Below are positions 1 to 10,548 of a stretch of 64,000 nt of DNA, piece by piece (the first letter of the stretch is position 1; every line of letters starts with the position of its first letter). The translations under genes were made by a program, and so were the position numbers. This DNA comes from Mikania micrantha. Lineage: Eukaryota; Streptophyta; Magnoliopsida; Asterales; Asteraceae. Where the stretch lies: NCBI GenBank assembly GCA_009363875.1, contig CM018680.1:63461279-63525278 (forward strand), written 5' to 3'. The notes beneath the pieces are model-generated. The model made no database searches, was not told the origin of the DNA, and worked only from the letters and a program-made list of their open reading frames with translations.

Positions 1-30
1 GGGTTGTGTAAGGGTTCAAAACTGGCACAG
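1..30 (+). CDS. Possible end of an upstream SCPL exon
   Basis: Read from base 2, these bases give a short stretch ending VRVQNWH. It is followed by a donor-like GTAATT at 31. SCPL proteins have a K-G-x-V-x-x-W-x-R-C block shortly before the exon that starts near 557, so position, frame phase and the W residue fit the same gene. The stretch is very short and the next exon boundary is uncertain, so this is a suggestion only. Confidence 0.3.
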
Positions 31-556
31 GTAATTAGGATGAGTTTTAAGCAAAATCATTTTGAGTTTAAATGAGTCACATTAAAAAACATCAATTTCG
101 TTCAATTTAAAATTAATTGTAACTAAACAAATAATTAATTTGAATAATTTCTAGTTATTTCTAATCAAATATGTTATTTATTATTTTTATCCATTTGAAT
201 CCATTATATTCACATAGTTTTTATGTTACGTGCCCATTTTGGCCCACATTGTGTTAAGGTGTTCCACATCTCAACTCATTCTATATTATAATGTTACTCA
301 TTTAATCTTAAAATACAATAATTGTTTCCCAATCTACACATGTATCTTGTTATGAGTTAAAATTGTTTAGCCTGGTTGTTTTCTACGGGGTTTTATTTAT
401 TAAAATATATTAAAAACAACATTTATGGTGACTTTTCTAAGTAATTATTTCTCAAAAAATAAGTATAACTGTAACTTATATTCTCATCACAAGTTCGATT
501 ATGAAAATTTTAGGGGGACGATTGCATATATTAAGTGGTACACCACTGGATACAAG

Positions 557-1226
557 TTTACTTAATTACATTATATATATGCATGTGATTAAATATGAAC
601 GTAATTTCGTTGTATTCATTGGATTAAATATGTATTTTTTGATCGATAGTGGGGATCATGATTTAACATTTCCATATGTTGGCGTTGAGCAATGGATATC
701 TTCTTTGAATCTTAAAGTTGAAGCACCATGGGAACCGTTCTACGTTGATAATCAAGTCGGAGGGTGAGATAGGGTTCTATGCACTAATCAAAGAAATATA
801 TGCATTATTATAACTTGTTCCATATGAACGTTCTTGAGTGATTAATTATTTTAATTAAGGTTTTAAAATTGGGGTTATTCCATTTTCCTATGCAGATATC
901 TAACAAAATACGTGCTAAATAATTATACCTTGTCATATGCTACGATAAAGGTGAGAAACAAAACAACCATCATATTTTGCTCTATTGAGTTAATGTAATA
1001 TTTTTTTGTTAGTTTTAAAAACACTCACGTATGAAAGTGAAATTATGCATATTATGTTGCAATTCTTGAAATTTTGTTCTGTATAATGTAGTATATGGTG
1101 CATAAAGAATGTTATAATGCAATCGAACATTTACAGGGATCAGGACATGTAGTTGACATTTACAAGCCTAAAGAAGCTTTTGTACAAAGCTGGTTTTCTT
1201 CGCAAGCCCTTTCAAGAGATTCTTAA
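557..1226 (+). CDS. Serine carboxypeptidase-like (SCPL) protein, last three exons
   Basis: Three exons encode the C-terminal part of an SCPL (peptidase family S10) protein. The first exon is about 557-763 (start uncertain), and the others are 896-950 and 1137-1226. The first carries SGDHDLTFPYVG, the conserved block with the catalytic Asp, then EQWISSLNLKVEAPWEPFYV and DNQVGG. The donor at 764 (GTGAGA) and acceptor before 896 (TGCAG) join in phase to give GGYLTKYVLNNYTLSYATIK. The acceptor before 1137 (TTACAG) opens GSGHVVDIYKPKEAFVQSWF, which holds the catalytic His in a GxGH context, and the frame stops at TAA 1224-1226. Family members are secreted or vacuolar and are either peptidases or acyltransferases using glucose esters; the catalytic Ser exon is not in the window, so I cannot tell which. 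No frameshift is visible in these exons. The gene may be intact with its 5' exons upstream, or may be a relic. Confidence 0.8.
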
Positions 1227-1956
1227 TTAGTTGTCCGCTCAGCTAATTATTGTATCCATCATTACTGTAGTCATGTTCTGTATTGTATTTCGATCGGTTC
1301 TTGTGTGTTGGTTCATCTAGCTCAATTGGTGTCTTCTCCTAAGACTCCATCATATGTGTTTCTACTAGAAGTTCTTTTCTAATTAGCTATGCTTGCAAAA
1401 AGAGTGTTGAAAGTTATGCATAGGTGTTGAGAACTATAAACGCTAGTATCAAAACAAATGAACTTCGTGAACATTATACAATGCTAGAAAACTCAACAAG
1501 CAGTGCACAAGCCGTATCATTCTTGCCAACGTACATTCTAGATCCATTTTTTTTATAAGGGAGAATGTGCGCTCTCTCTCCCTCCCTCCGGCCCTCCCTC
1601 CCTCACACTTATACAACACCATATATGCAACACATATTATACTTTTAGAAAATAGATTATTATTTTATTACTTAAGCATTAAAATGTAAGAAATTTAAAT
1701 AATATTTCCTATTAAAAATCATTTATAATTTCTAAATTTTTATTATTGATTATTTATTATTTTTTATTCAATCTATATAATACACGGCGTAATAATCTCA
1801 CCCGCTAATTAATAAGAAAGTATACTTCAATAAAGTAATTTTTTAGGTTTTTAAAAAGATAAAGCTTGAGTTTTCAGTTAATAATATATGCATACATAAG
1901 TGCCCGCAAGTAATCATAAAGTTTTACTTATTAATCAAAGTGCCCGAAAGTAATCA
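1227..1956. other. SCPL 3' flank, AT-rich
   Basis: The stretch after the SCPL stop probably contains the 3' UTR, but I see no convincing poly(A) signal. A pyrimidine-rich CT/CCTC low-complexity tract lies at about 1571-1607. A 19-20 base phrase beginning AAGTGCCCG is repeated at about 1899 and 1940, just before the transposon end. I find no further gene. Confidence 0.5.
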
Positions 1957-2110
1957 CACTAGAAGGAAAACCACATGTAGCGACGAAAAATGTTGTCCCA
2001 ATAACTCTTAAAAATCATCGCTATATGCTATAGCGACGACATGTCGTCTCTAAGAGGTCCTCCCAATAGGATAGTATAAACTACGCTATAGGAACGACTT
2101 TTATGGTTTC
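1957..2110. mobile_element. CACTA-type MITE, left part
   Basis: The end reads CACTAGAAGGAAAA, a close match to the CACTACAAGAAAA terminal inverted repeat typical of plant CACTA elements. Subterminal TAGCGACGA-type repeats and a CGACATGTCG palindrome follow. The element is interrupted at 2110 by a retroelement and resumes at 7108. When the two parts are put side by side, the GCTATAG-AAC / GGTTTCTATAGC palindrome is contiguous, which supports the reconstruction. No transposase is present, so this is a non-autonomous element. Confidence 0.7.
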
Positions 2111-2955
2111 TGTTGGATCGGGTTGTTTACCTCAAACAACATTTCACAAGTATTTCTCTCTTTCAATCTAACATATGCAGAATATCTGTTAGAAGGATCT
2201 CACAAACACTCAATGGTAAACAAACAATCTTTGAACAACAAATAAAAAAACACGAGTAAATTCAAGCTCAAAGATATATTTCTCTCAAAGTATGTAAGTT
2301 ACAAGCAGTCAAGCGCGCACCCATACAAGTTTACAGTGAGAGGTTATATAGCTAAGGCTACAACCGTATACACGTAGGAATACAAGTTGGGTATACTAGA
2401 CAATACATAAAGTAAAGCTTATTCTAGTATATGGAGTGTCTTAACAGGCTAAGACACTTACTTACAGTCATTACAAATTTAGACATTGACTTTACAAAGA
2501 CTAGCTAATTACAAAAGGCATTAAATGTTGTTGATCTTCAAGGCTTCATATGATCTTTTGCATTTAATGTTGAGGAAGGGAAGTAAAGTGCTTTGTCTGA
2601 CTATTGTTATGTTCTTTTTGTTTTTACTCAGACCAGCATGTCTTGTGTCAGTCTCTTTTGTACTATAAAAGTAATCAGGTACAGTCTTTGTCAGAGGATA
2701 AACCTCGGAAGTCTGTCTTTTTCTTTAGAAGTTGAGAGGAGCATCTTCGAAAGCCTTAGTTCTTCAGAAGCTTTAACTCTAAGTGTTGATCTTCCGAAGT
2801 GCTTTGTATTGTACAACCTTCGGTAGAAGTGAGTTACCCTTCGGAAGCAATGTTGCTTCCGAAGAGAAACTCCTTCCTTCCGAAGGTTGTTTGTCTGTGT
2901 AGTCTCTTAAACAAAATTGAAGTTTGGTGAGCATCAGCATTTATTAGTCTTTACA
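2111..2955 (-). repeat. LTR type A (3' LTR of composite)
   Basis: This 845-base LTR matches the LTR at 57,840-58,676 throughout, including the pyrimidine-rich end and the blocks with TTCCGAAGG. It is followed on the + strand by GTCTCCCCCTAGG, the complement of a polypurine tract, which marks it as the 3' LTR of a - strand element. Bases 2780-2890 carry several inverted TTCGGAAG / CTTCCGAAG motifs. Confidence 0.8.
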
Positions 2956-2976
2956 GTCTCCCCCTAGGCTGATGCT
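2956..2976 (-). other. Polypurine tract of the composite element
   Basis: The - strand reads CCTAGGGGGAGAC directly before the 3' LTR. This A/G-rich tract is the expected plus-strand primer of a copia element, and it sits at the correct side of LTR type A. Confidence 0.7.
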
Positions 2977-2986
2977 ACCAAAACTT

Positions 2987-3723
2987 CTATGGAATTCTCC
3001 TTGTCTTCCTTTCTCCCCTCAGAACCTGAGACCTTGTCTTTACCCATTTGCTACCTGCCCTCCCATCTGATCCATTATCAGGATTGTTAAGAGGGAGCTT
3101 ATCTAGGTCAAAGACATAAGGTTTGGCCAGCACCATCAGCTGCACAAGATCCAAAAGCTTTATTTCTCCATTGAAATTAGTGAGAATGAAGATATTTTGT
3201 TGTGTATTGAAGCTCCATTTTATTATGGGGATATATGAATGCTCATGCATTAGCCCATGGATGTCTCTTAGATCTGCCTGAGGCTGTGTAGATTGTGGTG
3301 TGGCTTCTGGTGTAGCTCCTGGTTTTGAGGGTGCTGAATCAGGCTCAGAGATAGAGGCAATGGCAGTAGTTCTTTTTCTCTTAGTCCTTCTAGCCATGCT
3401 CTTTTTTCTTATCATTCTTGGTTTGGTTTGAGCAGTGGCTTGACTTCCCTATTCTCTGGCCTGTTCATTTTCCACATTTGAGCCCACTGCTGCACCTGTT
3501 GTTGCAGTGGGCTGTGGACCTGCATCCTCAGTTGTTGAGGGCTCTTTTCTCCCCTCATCAGCCTTTGATTGTCTTTCAGGATGAGGATTTTTTGATTGTT
3601 GTTTTCTTGCAGGCTTTTTACCCTTCTTGATCTTGATCACTGAAGAGATTGGCATGTTGTCCAGGGAAGGACTTGATGGAGGAGCTGCAGGTGCTTCCGA
3701 AATCACTTCCGATAAGGTATCTT
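2987..3723 (-). pseudogene. Remnant of SIRE-type envelope-like third ORF
   Basis: Two overlapping - strand frames, 3415-2987 (142 codons) and 3706-3449 (85 codons), cover the last part of an ORF lying between pol and the 3' LTR. It is rich in Pro, Ser, Thr, Lys and Gln (for example ATPEATPQSTQPQ), and near its end comes a more structured part with IKWSFNTQQNIFILTNF. The position next to the polypurine tract and the basic/Pro-rich composition are those of the extra ORF of SIRE/Maximus copia elements. The two frames imply a frameshift. The sequence stops abruptly at about 3723, where the leader of another element begins. The function of this ORF in the family is not established. Confidence 0.55.
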
Positions 3724-3797
3724 CAGGGCATTGAGCACAAGTTTGAGAGAATCAATGGTTAGAATGATAATCTCGGGAACTTGGCTCTAATACCAAA
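3724..3797 (-). other. Leader and primer binding site, inner copy
   Basis: Bases 3724-3797 repeat 6454-6528 closely. Next to the LTR the - strand reads TTTGGTATTAGAGCC, a near match to the tRNA-iMet primer site (TGGTATCAGAGC). A PBS on this side of the LTR at 3798 means that LTR serves as a 5' LTR for the piece on its left. Confidence 0.65.
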
Positions 3798-4388
3798 TGT
3801 AAAATCGGATGTGGAATAGGACTTACCCGATTTGTGAAGATTAAGCATTTCTAAACAGCGAAAAGTCTTAAAGATGGGTGAAGAACATAAACAAGAATCT
3901 GAGATTTAATGTAAACCGATGACCAAACATTACATACCCATGACCAAACAGATGATTTATAACAATAGTAGTTCAATCATTCAACAAGATTACATTACCT
4001 ACCCTTCTCATGCTCTCAAACTCTATAGATAAAGAATCCATGGATTTCATGGGGGAGAACTCTCTCAGGATTACATTGAAGCACACCCTCACACACTCTC
4101 TTGTCTGTGTTGTCTTCCTAGAAAATGAGAATAATCTCTATTTATAGTATCACAAGACCTAAAACCATAAAAACAACAAATACAACAAAATGATAATAAA
4201 TAATAAATTAAGCTCTATCATTTGTTGTGGTCTTCGGGTCTTTTGGTCATCAAGTGTGTTCGTAATCTTGAGTCTTTAGTGGCTCGTGTGGTGACTCGTT
4301 GCTCCCTAAACAACAAATACATAATACTTCTTGTTTACATTCCATCTATCCAAATTAACCGTTGGTCTTGACTTTTCTAGACCCAACA
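3798..4388 (-). repeat. LTR type B, inner copy
   Basis: This 591-base LTR runs from TGTAAAATCGG to CCCAACA on the + strand. It closely matches the LTR at 6529-7102 but carries an extra stretch around 3920-3950. It has PBS/leader sequence on its left and a polypurine complement (GTCTCCCCCTATTTGG) on its right, so it is shared between two partial elements. Confidence 0.75.
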
Positions 4389-6453
4389 GTCTCCCCCTAT
4401 TTGGTTAGATGAATGTAAGCCAATGCAGAAGTATGATGAAACAAATATGAATAATAAGAATGAACTTGTGTAGATGCAATTCATATTTCTTTCACCGCAA
4501 CAAATTGTGAAACTATCTTTATTCCAGTTATCAAACCCAAAACAATCTTCTTGATGTTCCATGTCTTTCATTTATCTTCTCCTCCTCTAATCAAGCTCCC
4601 CTTACGATTAGCAACCTTAATCTTCATTCCCACCACCAAAGGATATAAAGGATATCAGAATATAGGGTGTTAGTCCAAGTATAGGAATCCCAACCTTGTA
4701 ATGAACATGTGACAGATAAAGGTTCAAAGATAAATGTAATGGATGTCCCAACAGTCTAATTCTTAAAAGTCTTCAAAGCAGAAACAAGAAATCTTCACAT
4801 CAATGAAACCGAAGTCTTCACTGATAAACCACTAATAACACTCTTGCCATCATTTTCAATCCATCAATCTCCCCCTAAACTGATGCTATAGATAACTGAC
4901 GTGTGAAGACCCATCAAGTCTTCAAAAGCAAGTAGTGTTCTTCGGAAGCAATCATTGCTAACCGGAAATATGTTCCATGTTGCGGATCTGGAACACCAAT
5001 TGGACTTATAGAATAGACATCATTAACTTATTTTGATTTTCTGATGATGTATAAGTTTCAGCTCTATCATGCCAAAGAGTAAAGTACTTCCAATGATGAA
5101 ATCGAACGAGCGAACCAAAGGCTAACGTGTTTCAAAAGTGATGTCATATGTTATCAATTTCTAAAGTGTTGATTTGAGGATGCATTAGCACTTGAACATG
5201 ACAGAAATAAACACTTAAGAAGTGGAAATTGCATATTAAAAAAACATCACTAAGGAAACATTTTGTTAATTTCAAAGTGCTAATTTGTAGATGCATTAGA
5301 ACTTGGACATTATAAATGAACACTTAGAAAATTAACATCTTGTCATACCCAATGAGAGAACCAAAGTCAAATGTGTTTCAGAAGTAAAATCATATATTGT
5401 CAAATTCTAAAGTGTTGATTTGAAGATGCATTAGCACTTGGACATCATCCAAATTAACATTTAAAAAAAAAAGACGTTACATATCAAGAGATGATGTTAC
5501 TTAAGAAACATTTGGTTAACTTCAAAGGTACCAATTTATAGATGCATTAGAACTCAGACATCATAAATTAGCTCCTAAGAAATTAATCTCTTTACGTACC
5601 AAGAAATGATTCAGACTCTTTGAATCACCAATTCTTTTTGTTGACATGTGCAAAGAAGTCTTTGAAAGTTGTTTCAATTAATTCTTGCACTACCAAAATA
5701 ATATTATCTTTATGCCCCCACTAATTCTTCTACATCCAATGGATAAGTCTTGCATCAAAAGTGGCTTTCAATTGCAATTAAACAATAATGTCAATTCATC
5801 TGAGGTGATATTAATTAGAATGTAGAACCCATGTGCTTCGGAAGGTTATTTGAAAGAAATAATGCATTCAAAGTCATCCTCGGAAGTTTTGCATTTCGGA
5901 AGTACTCCATTTTTTTTAATTGAATGCTTCGGAAGAAATAATGCATCGGAATCATCTAAAGATATGCTAGCATAACATTTCAGAAGAAACCAAACAAATC
6001 AGAAGCAACTTCCAATAAGAAGCAATTCGGAAGGAATAGTTTATTTAGAAGAAAGTTGCTCTAAAGATACCTTATCGGAAGTTATTTAGGAAGAGATACA
6101 AAATCCATCTTCGGAAGCACTCGGTAGGAAACTTTCTAATCTTTTCTTCCGAATGTGCAATAGAGAGTACACATCTTCCAACAACCCTGAGTTAATACAC
6201 CGTCGTCATCAACATGTTATTTTCTGAAACAAACCCAGCTATCCTAATATTTTTCAGCCGCCTCTATTTTTATCAAATGAACAAAAATTTGATAACTCAT
6301 CCGATGTCGATCAGATTTGGGTGTGGCTTAGGCATAGATTAGGGAGAGCCAAAACTCACTTGTGTTTACCAAATCTAAACACAAAATCCCAAATAAATTC
6401 ACAAACAGATCAACAGAAGCATCTTCAAATAATTTTCACAAAAGTTCACAAAA
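4389..6453. mobile_element. Non-coding interior of type-B element
   Basis: About 2 kb of AT-rich DNA with no credible ORF lies between two type-B LTRs. It opens with a polypurine complement, and a second polypurine-like phrase (AATCTCCCCCTAAACTGATGC) lies at about 4866. Short repeats of the form ...AAGTGTTGATTTGAGGATGCATTAGCACTTGGACAT... recur at about 5165, 5275, 5405 and 5525. TTCGGAAG-type motifs are scattered from 4930 to 6180. This fits a large non-autonomous copia derivative whose genes were lost. Confidence 0.55.
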
Positions 6454-6528
6454 TCAGGGTGTTGAGCACAAGTTTGAGAGAATCAATGGTTAGAATGATA
6501 ATATCGGAAACTTGGCTTTGATACCAAA
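6454..6528 (-). other. Leader and primer binding site, outer copy
   Basis: The - strand beside the LTR reads TTTGGTATCAAAGCC, a close match to the tRNA-iMet primer binding site of copia elements. It marks the LTR at 6529-7102 as the 5' LTR. Confidence 0.7.
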
Positions 6529-7102
6529 TGTAAAATTGGATGCGGAATAGGACCTACCCGATCTGTGAAGATTAAGCATTTCTGAACAACGAAAAGTCTT
6601 GAAGATGGGTGAAGAACATAAACAAGAATCTGAGATGTAATGTAAACTGATGAGCAAACATATGATTTATAACAATAGTAGTTCAATCATTCAACAAGAT
6701 TACATTACCTACCCATATCATGCTCTCAAACTCCATAGATAAAGAATCCATGGAGTTCATGGGGAGAACTCTCTCAGGATTACATCGAAGCACACCCTCA
6801 CACACTCTCTTGTCTGTGTTGTCTTTCTACAAAATGAGAATAATCTCTATTTATAGTGTCACATTACCTAAAACCCTAAAAACAACAAATACAACAAAAT
6901 GATAATAAATAATAAATAATACATAATAAATTAAACTCTATCATTTGTTGTGGTCTTCGGGTCTTTTGGTCATCAAGAGTGTTCGTAATCTTGAGTCTTT
7001 AGTGGCTTGCGGTGACTCATTGCTCCCTAAACAACAAATACATAATACTTCTTTTCCATCTATCCAAATTAACCGTTGGTCTTGACTTTTCTAGACCCAA
7101 TA
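6529..7102 (-). repeat. LTR type B, outer 5' LTR
   Basis: This 574-base copy of LTR type B ends CCCAATA instead of CCCAACA, so one terminal base appears mutated. It is followed directly by GTTTC, the target duplication, and then by CACTA-type sequence. Confidence 0.75.
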
Positions 7103-7144
7103 GTTTCTATAGCTCTTGTTTTTTATAACCATTTTCTTGTAGTG
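7103..7144. mobile_element. CACTA-type MITE, right part
   Basis: Bases 7128-7144 are the exact inverse of CACTACAAGAAAATGG, the expected opposite CACTA terminus to the end at 1957. Bases 7103-7107 (GTTTC) repeat 2106-2110 and are the target duplication of the retroelement inserted between the two halves. A matching 3-bp duplication outside the CACTA ends is not clear (TCA and ACA). Confidence 0.7.
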
Positions 7145-8044
7145 ACAAAAGAATTAACCACTCATCATGTGTCTTGATTCAGATCATGGTTTCATAAAAA
7201 ATGGTATGAATTGGGCCTTGAAAACTCAAAATCTTCCCTTTTTTTGCTTTGAAAAACATCCATAAGTACATAATTTCCAAACCCATACATTGTAAGTTTT
7301 TGGCCCACAAACGGTGAGCTTATGAGCCCTATCATCCACACCCAAGTCTATCTATATAACACCAAAAATTTTACAATTAAAAAAATAAGTAAAAATACTA
7401 AATATTAATATTTAGTTAATAATAAAAACTCAATAAACGAAATCGTATGATTGATTTGAGTTAACAATGCTCCAACAAATTTAATTACAAGCTCTAACTA
7501 ATTAACAAGTTAATTACTGAGCATGAGTTATTTAGATTACCGAGATTTCGGATTCGGATATACTAACATATATCCGAAATCAAGAAAAAATAAATTAAAA
7601 AACTTTTAAAAATATATTTAAGATATCCGAATATCTGAAAAGTATCTGAAATATCCGAAAAGTTATCCGAATATCCGAATATCCAAAAAAGTAAATGAAA
7701 TATTCAAAAAATTATCCGAATATCCGAAAAAGTTTGTGGAATATCCGAAAAATTATCTAAATATCCAAAGACTATAAAAAAGGCGAATTCTACACTTGCA
7801 ATTGTGTGTGGAGTGTGGGTAAAGTAACAAGAACTTCAAAAATCAAAAATCAAAACTATAAAAAAGGCTGATGTAATTCAAATTAATACTTGAAAATTGC
7901 TCAAGATTTTGATATTTCAGCTGTCAAAAACTAGATTAGCCTTGGTTTTCACCTACTTGTATGATTTATTGCATTGAGATAATTCCATCTACTTACACAT
8001 ACAAAAATTCTAAATCTTAGAAGATAACCCAATCACCCTCCACT
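7145..8044. other. AT-rich spacer with ATCCGAAT repeats
   Basis: No gene is visible. Bases 7546-7770 consist of degenerate ATATCCGAA / TATCCGAAAAG repeats, the kind of internal sequence seen in small hAT-type elements of plants. The rest is plain AT-rich sequence. Confidence 0.45.
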
Positions 8045-8215
8045 AGGGGTGTCGAAAATACCCGAACCCGACTAACCCTCCACAATTAATCAGACAAAAT
8101 CGTTTAAAAACTAGCAATTCAAATATTGTTTTCCGAATACTTACTAAACTCCAAAAATTTTTTATTGTTCTTTTAATTTTTCAAATCAAGTAGTTTGAAG
8201 AAGCGGAGTAGTATA
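8045..8215. mobile_element. hAT-type MITE end, fragment
   Basis: Bases 8045-8075 begin TAGGGGTGTCGAAAA and continue into CCCGAACCCGA repeats, matching the ends of the hAT-type elements at 33,669 and 38,184. A possible opposite end, TTTGAACACCACTG, lies near 14,930 beyond the gag-only retroelement. No target duplication supports that pairing. Confidence 0.35.
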
Positions 8216-8549
8216 TGTTGGAACAGTTGGATCAAATACTCAAAACAACAAATGATATTTGGTGACAAACTCAATCACAACTCTTTCATTGATTGAAAAT
8301 TAAAAAAAAAACACACTCTTACAATATGAATTCCGCAACAATTAAATAAGGAAGAACATTCTAAATCACTAACCTACCCACTATGTAAAACATGGACTAA
8401 ACTTCCCTACAAATAATCAAACATGACCCAGTACTTTAAACCACTAATTTTACCCTAATAAACCATAAATACCATGTGATTAATTGAATTTGTTGCTAAC
8501 CCGTTTCCGACCCATGACCCGCATCCAACTTTATCAAGATTATCCTACA
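8216..8549 (-). repeat. Gag-only element, outer 3' LTR
   Basis: This 334-base LTR runs on the + strand from TGTTGGAACAG to TTATCCTACA. It is preceded by the GTATA target duplication and lies next to the end of gag copy 1. Confidence 0.8.
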
Positions 8550-10217
8550 TTCACCCATTAATCTTGATTTTAAACCATTTCTTCATCAAAGCAAAGTTGG
8601 CTCATCATCATCCCAAGTTAAATTTGCCACTTCTTCCTTTGGTTCTTGTTTGGGACACTCAACCGCATAATGACCATACTCTTGGCAATTGTAGCATTTG
8701 ATTTGTCGTTTGTCTCGATAGTTACTTTGTTCTCTTTGATCTTCATTGTGTTGAAACCGGCCACCTCGACCTCTACCATAACCACGACCCCTTCCTTGAC
8801 CACGACCTCTTCCTTGACCAAAATGGTTTTTGATCAAACTCAGCACACTTGGTTTTCTCTTGCCAATCCTCTTTGGTAAGTAATAACTTGCTTTCATCAT
8901 TATCCTCCTCATAAAGAACTTTGATTCTATCTTCATAAGCCTTCAATCTTCCAACGGCCTCCTCAAGTGACATATGCTCTATCTCCGAGTATTGCTCAAT
9001 AGAAGCAACAATTTGCAAAAACTTCTTTGGAACCGAATTCAATAGCTTTCTTACCACAACTTCATCTTCTAAGTTAGACGCAAGACTCTTATTCTTTGTA
9101 GAAAACTCACTAAGTTTGCCCGAAAACTCATCAATCGTTTCACTCTGTTTCATCTTCAACATCTCTAACTCGGATCTAAGAGTTTGAATTCTAGCCTTTT
9201 GAAGACGATCGGCTCCCAAATACCACACACGAAGCGCTTCCCAAACATACTTTGCATGTTTGTGCTTTACAACTTGAAGCAACACATCTTCGGGTAAAGT
9301 TTGAAACACAAATGCTCATGCTTATAAATTTTTCTTCGCGTCAACCGCACCCCCGGTTACCGGATCAATTGCTTCCCTCAAACCGAATGCTTGTAGGATC
9401 AACTCCACCATAATTGACCAACTCGTATAGTTTGTACTCGTTAATTTCGGACTTTCATCAATCGTTTCACTCTCTTTCATCTTCAACATCTCTAACTCGG
9501 ATCTAAGAGTTTGAATTCTAGCCTTTTGAAGACGATCGGCTCCCAAATACCACACACGAAGCGCTTCCCAAACATACTTTGCATGTTTGTGCTTTACAAC
9601 TTGAAGCAACACATCTTCGGGTAAAGTTTGAAACACAAATGCTCATGCTTATAAATTTTTCTTCGCGTCAACCGCACCCCCGGTTACCGGATTAATTGCT
9701 TCCCTCAAACCGAATGCTTGTAGGATCAACTCCACCATAATTGACCAACTCGTATAGTTTGTACTCGTTAATTTCGGACTTTGCAAAGGAATGTTTCCTT
9801 GATTGCTTGCTTGCGCAATTGCACCACCACCTTGATTTGTATTTGCCATCTTTATAATCTTTAAAGGCTTCTTGTCAAAAAAAAAATAATAATAATGTCC
9901 CCCTTTTTTTCTTTTCTTTTCTTCTTTTTTTCGTTTTTTTAAATAGAAACACCCATCAAAGCATCCATCGAATATTTACATTTGAACTACAATTCAGTCC
10001 CTTTCAACTGTTCACAATTAACTTTCCCAAATCACAAGAAGAATCTTTGTTTTTTTCTTTTTTTTTTCACTGCATCACATAACTTTCAAGATTTGTCTGA
10101 CACCTTTCAATATCAAACAAGAAACCCCTTTTCTATAGTATTTCCACACCTTCTCAAAATAACCTACACCTTCTTCTTAACCAAAAACAAAAACCTCACA
10201 CAGGTCCTTCACACAGA
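8550..10217 (-). pseudogene. gag copy 1 (broken, with internal 327-bp duplication)
   Basis: Reading on the - strand, gag starts MANTNQGGGAIAQ at 9849. It continues with an SWSIMVELILQAFGL block of the UBN2/DUF4219 type, then FQTLPEDVLLQVVKHKHAKYVW, a helical middle, an RGG-like GQGRGRGQGRGRGYG stretch and a zinc knuckle CYNCQEYGHYAVEC near 8690. It ends DDDEPTLL at about 8586. Two in-frame stops (TAA and TGA) follow AKKNL, and a frameshift separates the middle from the RGG/zinc part. This copy also carries a tandem repeat of about 327 bases (period from 9129 to 9456), so the N-terminal half is partly doubled. Confidence 0.8.
9129..9782 (-). repeat. 327-bp tandem duplication inside gag copy 1
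   Basis: The block from about 9129 to 9455 is repeated at about 9456-9782 with very few differences. Copies 2 and 3 of gag do not have it, so it arose in copy 1 alone. Confidence 0.8.
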
Positions 10218-10548
10218 TTGGAACAGTTGGATCAAAGACTCAAAACAACAAATGGTATTTGGTGACAAACTCAATCACAACTCTTTCATTGATTGAAAAT
10301 TAAAAAAAAACACACTCTTACAATATGAATTCCGCAACAATTAAATAAGGAAGAACATTCTAAATCACTAACCTACCCACTATGTAAAACATGGACTAAA
10401 CTTCCCTACAAATAATCAAACATGACCCAGTACTTTAAACCACTAATTTTACCCTAATAAACCATAAATACCATGTGATTAATTGAATTTGTTGCTGACC
10501 CGTTTCCGACCCATGACCCGTATCCAACTTTATCAAGATTATCCTACA
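10218..10548 (-). repeat. Gag-only element, inner LTR 1
   Basis: This copy lacks the terminal TG and begins TTGGAACAG directly after leader sequence. It is otherwise close to the outer LTRs and forms the joint between gag copies 1 and 2. Confidence 0.8.

Larger units (their letters stand above)
2111..7102 (-). mobile_element. Composite copia-type LTR insertion with unlike end LTRs
   Basis: This is a - strand retroelement mosaic bounded by GTTTC target duplications (2106-2110 and 7103-7107). Read on the - strand it runs: LTR type B (7102-6529), primer binding site, leader, about 2 kb of non-coding DNA, polypurine tract, a second type-B LTR (4388-3798), PBS and leader again, an envelope-like ORF remnant, polypurine tract, then an LTR of type A (2955-2111). 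The outer 5' LTR is therefore type B and the 3' LTR type A. A simple insertion has two copies of the same LTR, so the unit looks like a template-switch or recombination product. No gag, protease, integrase or reverse transcriptase remains. Confidence 0.65.

Noticed and set aside
8646..8879. + strand ORFs opposite the RGG/zinc part of gag (also 10,645-10,896 and 12,333-12,566)
   Set aside because: They mirror the gag zinc-knuckle region on the other strand and recur only because gag is triplicated.
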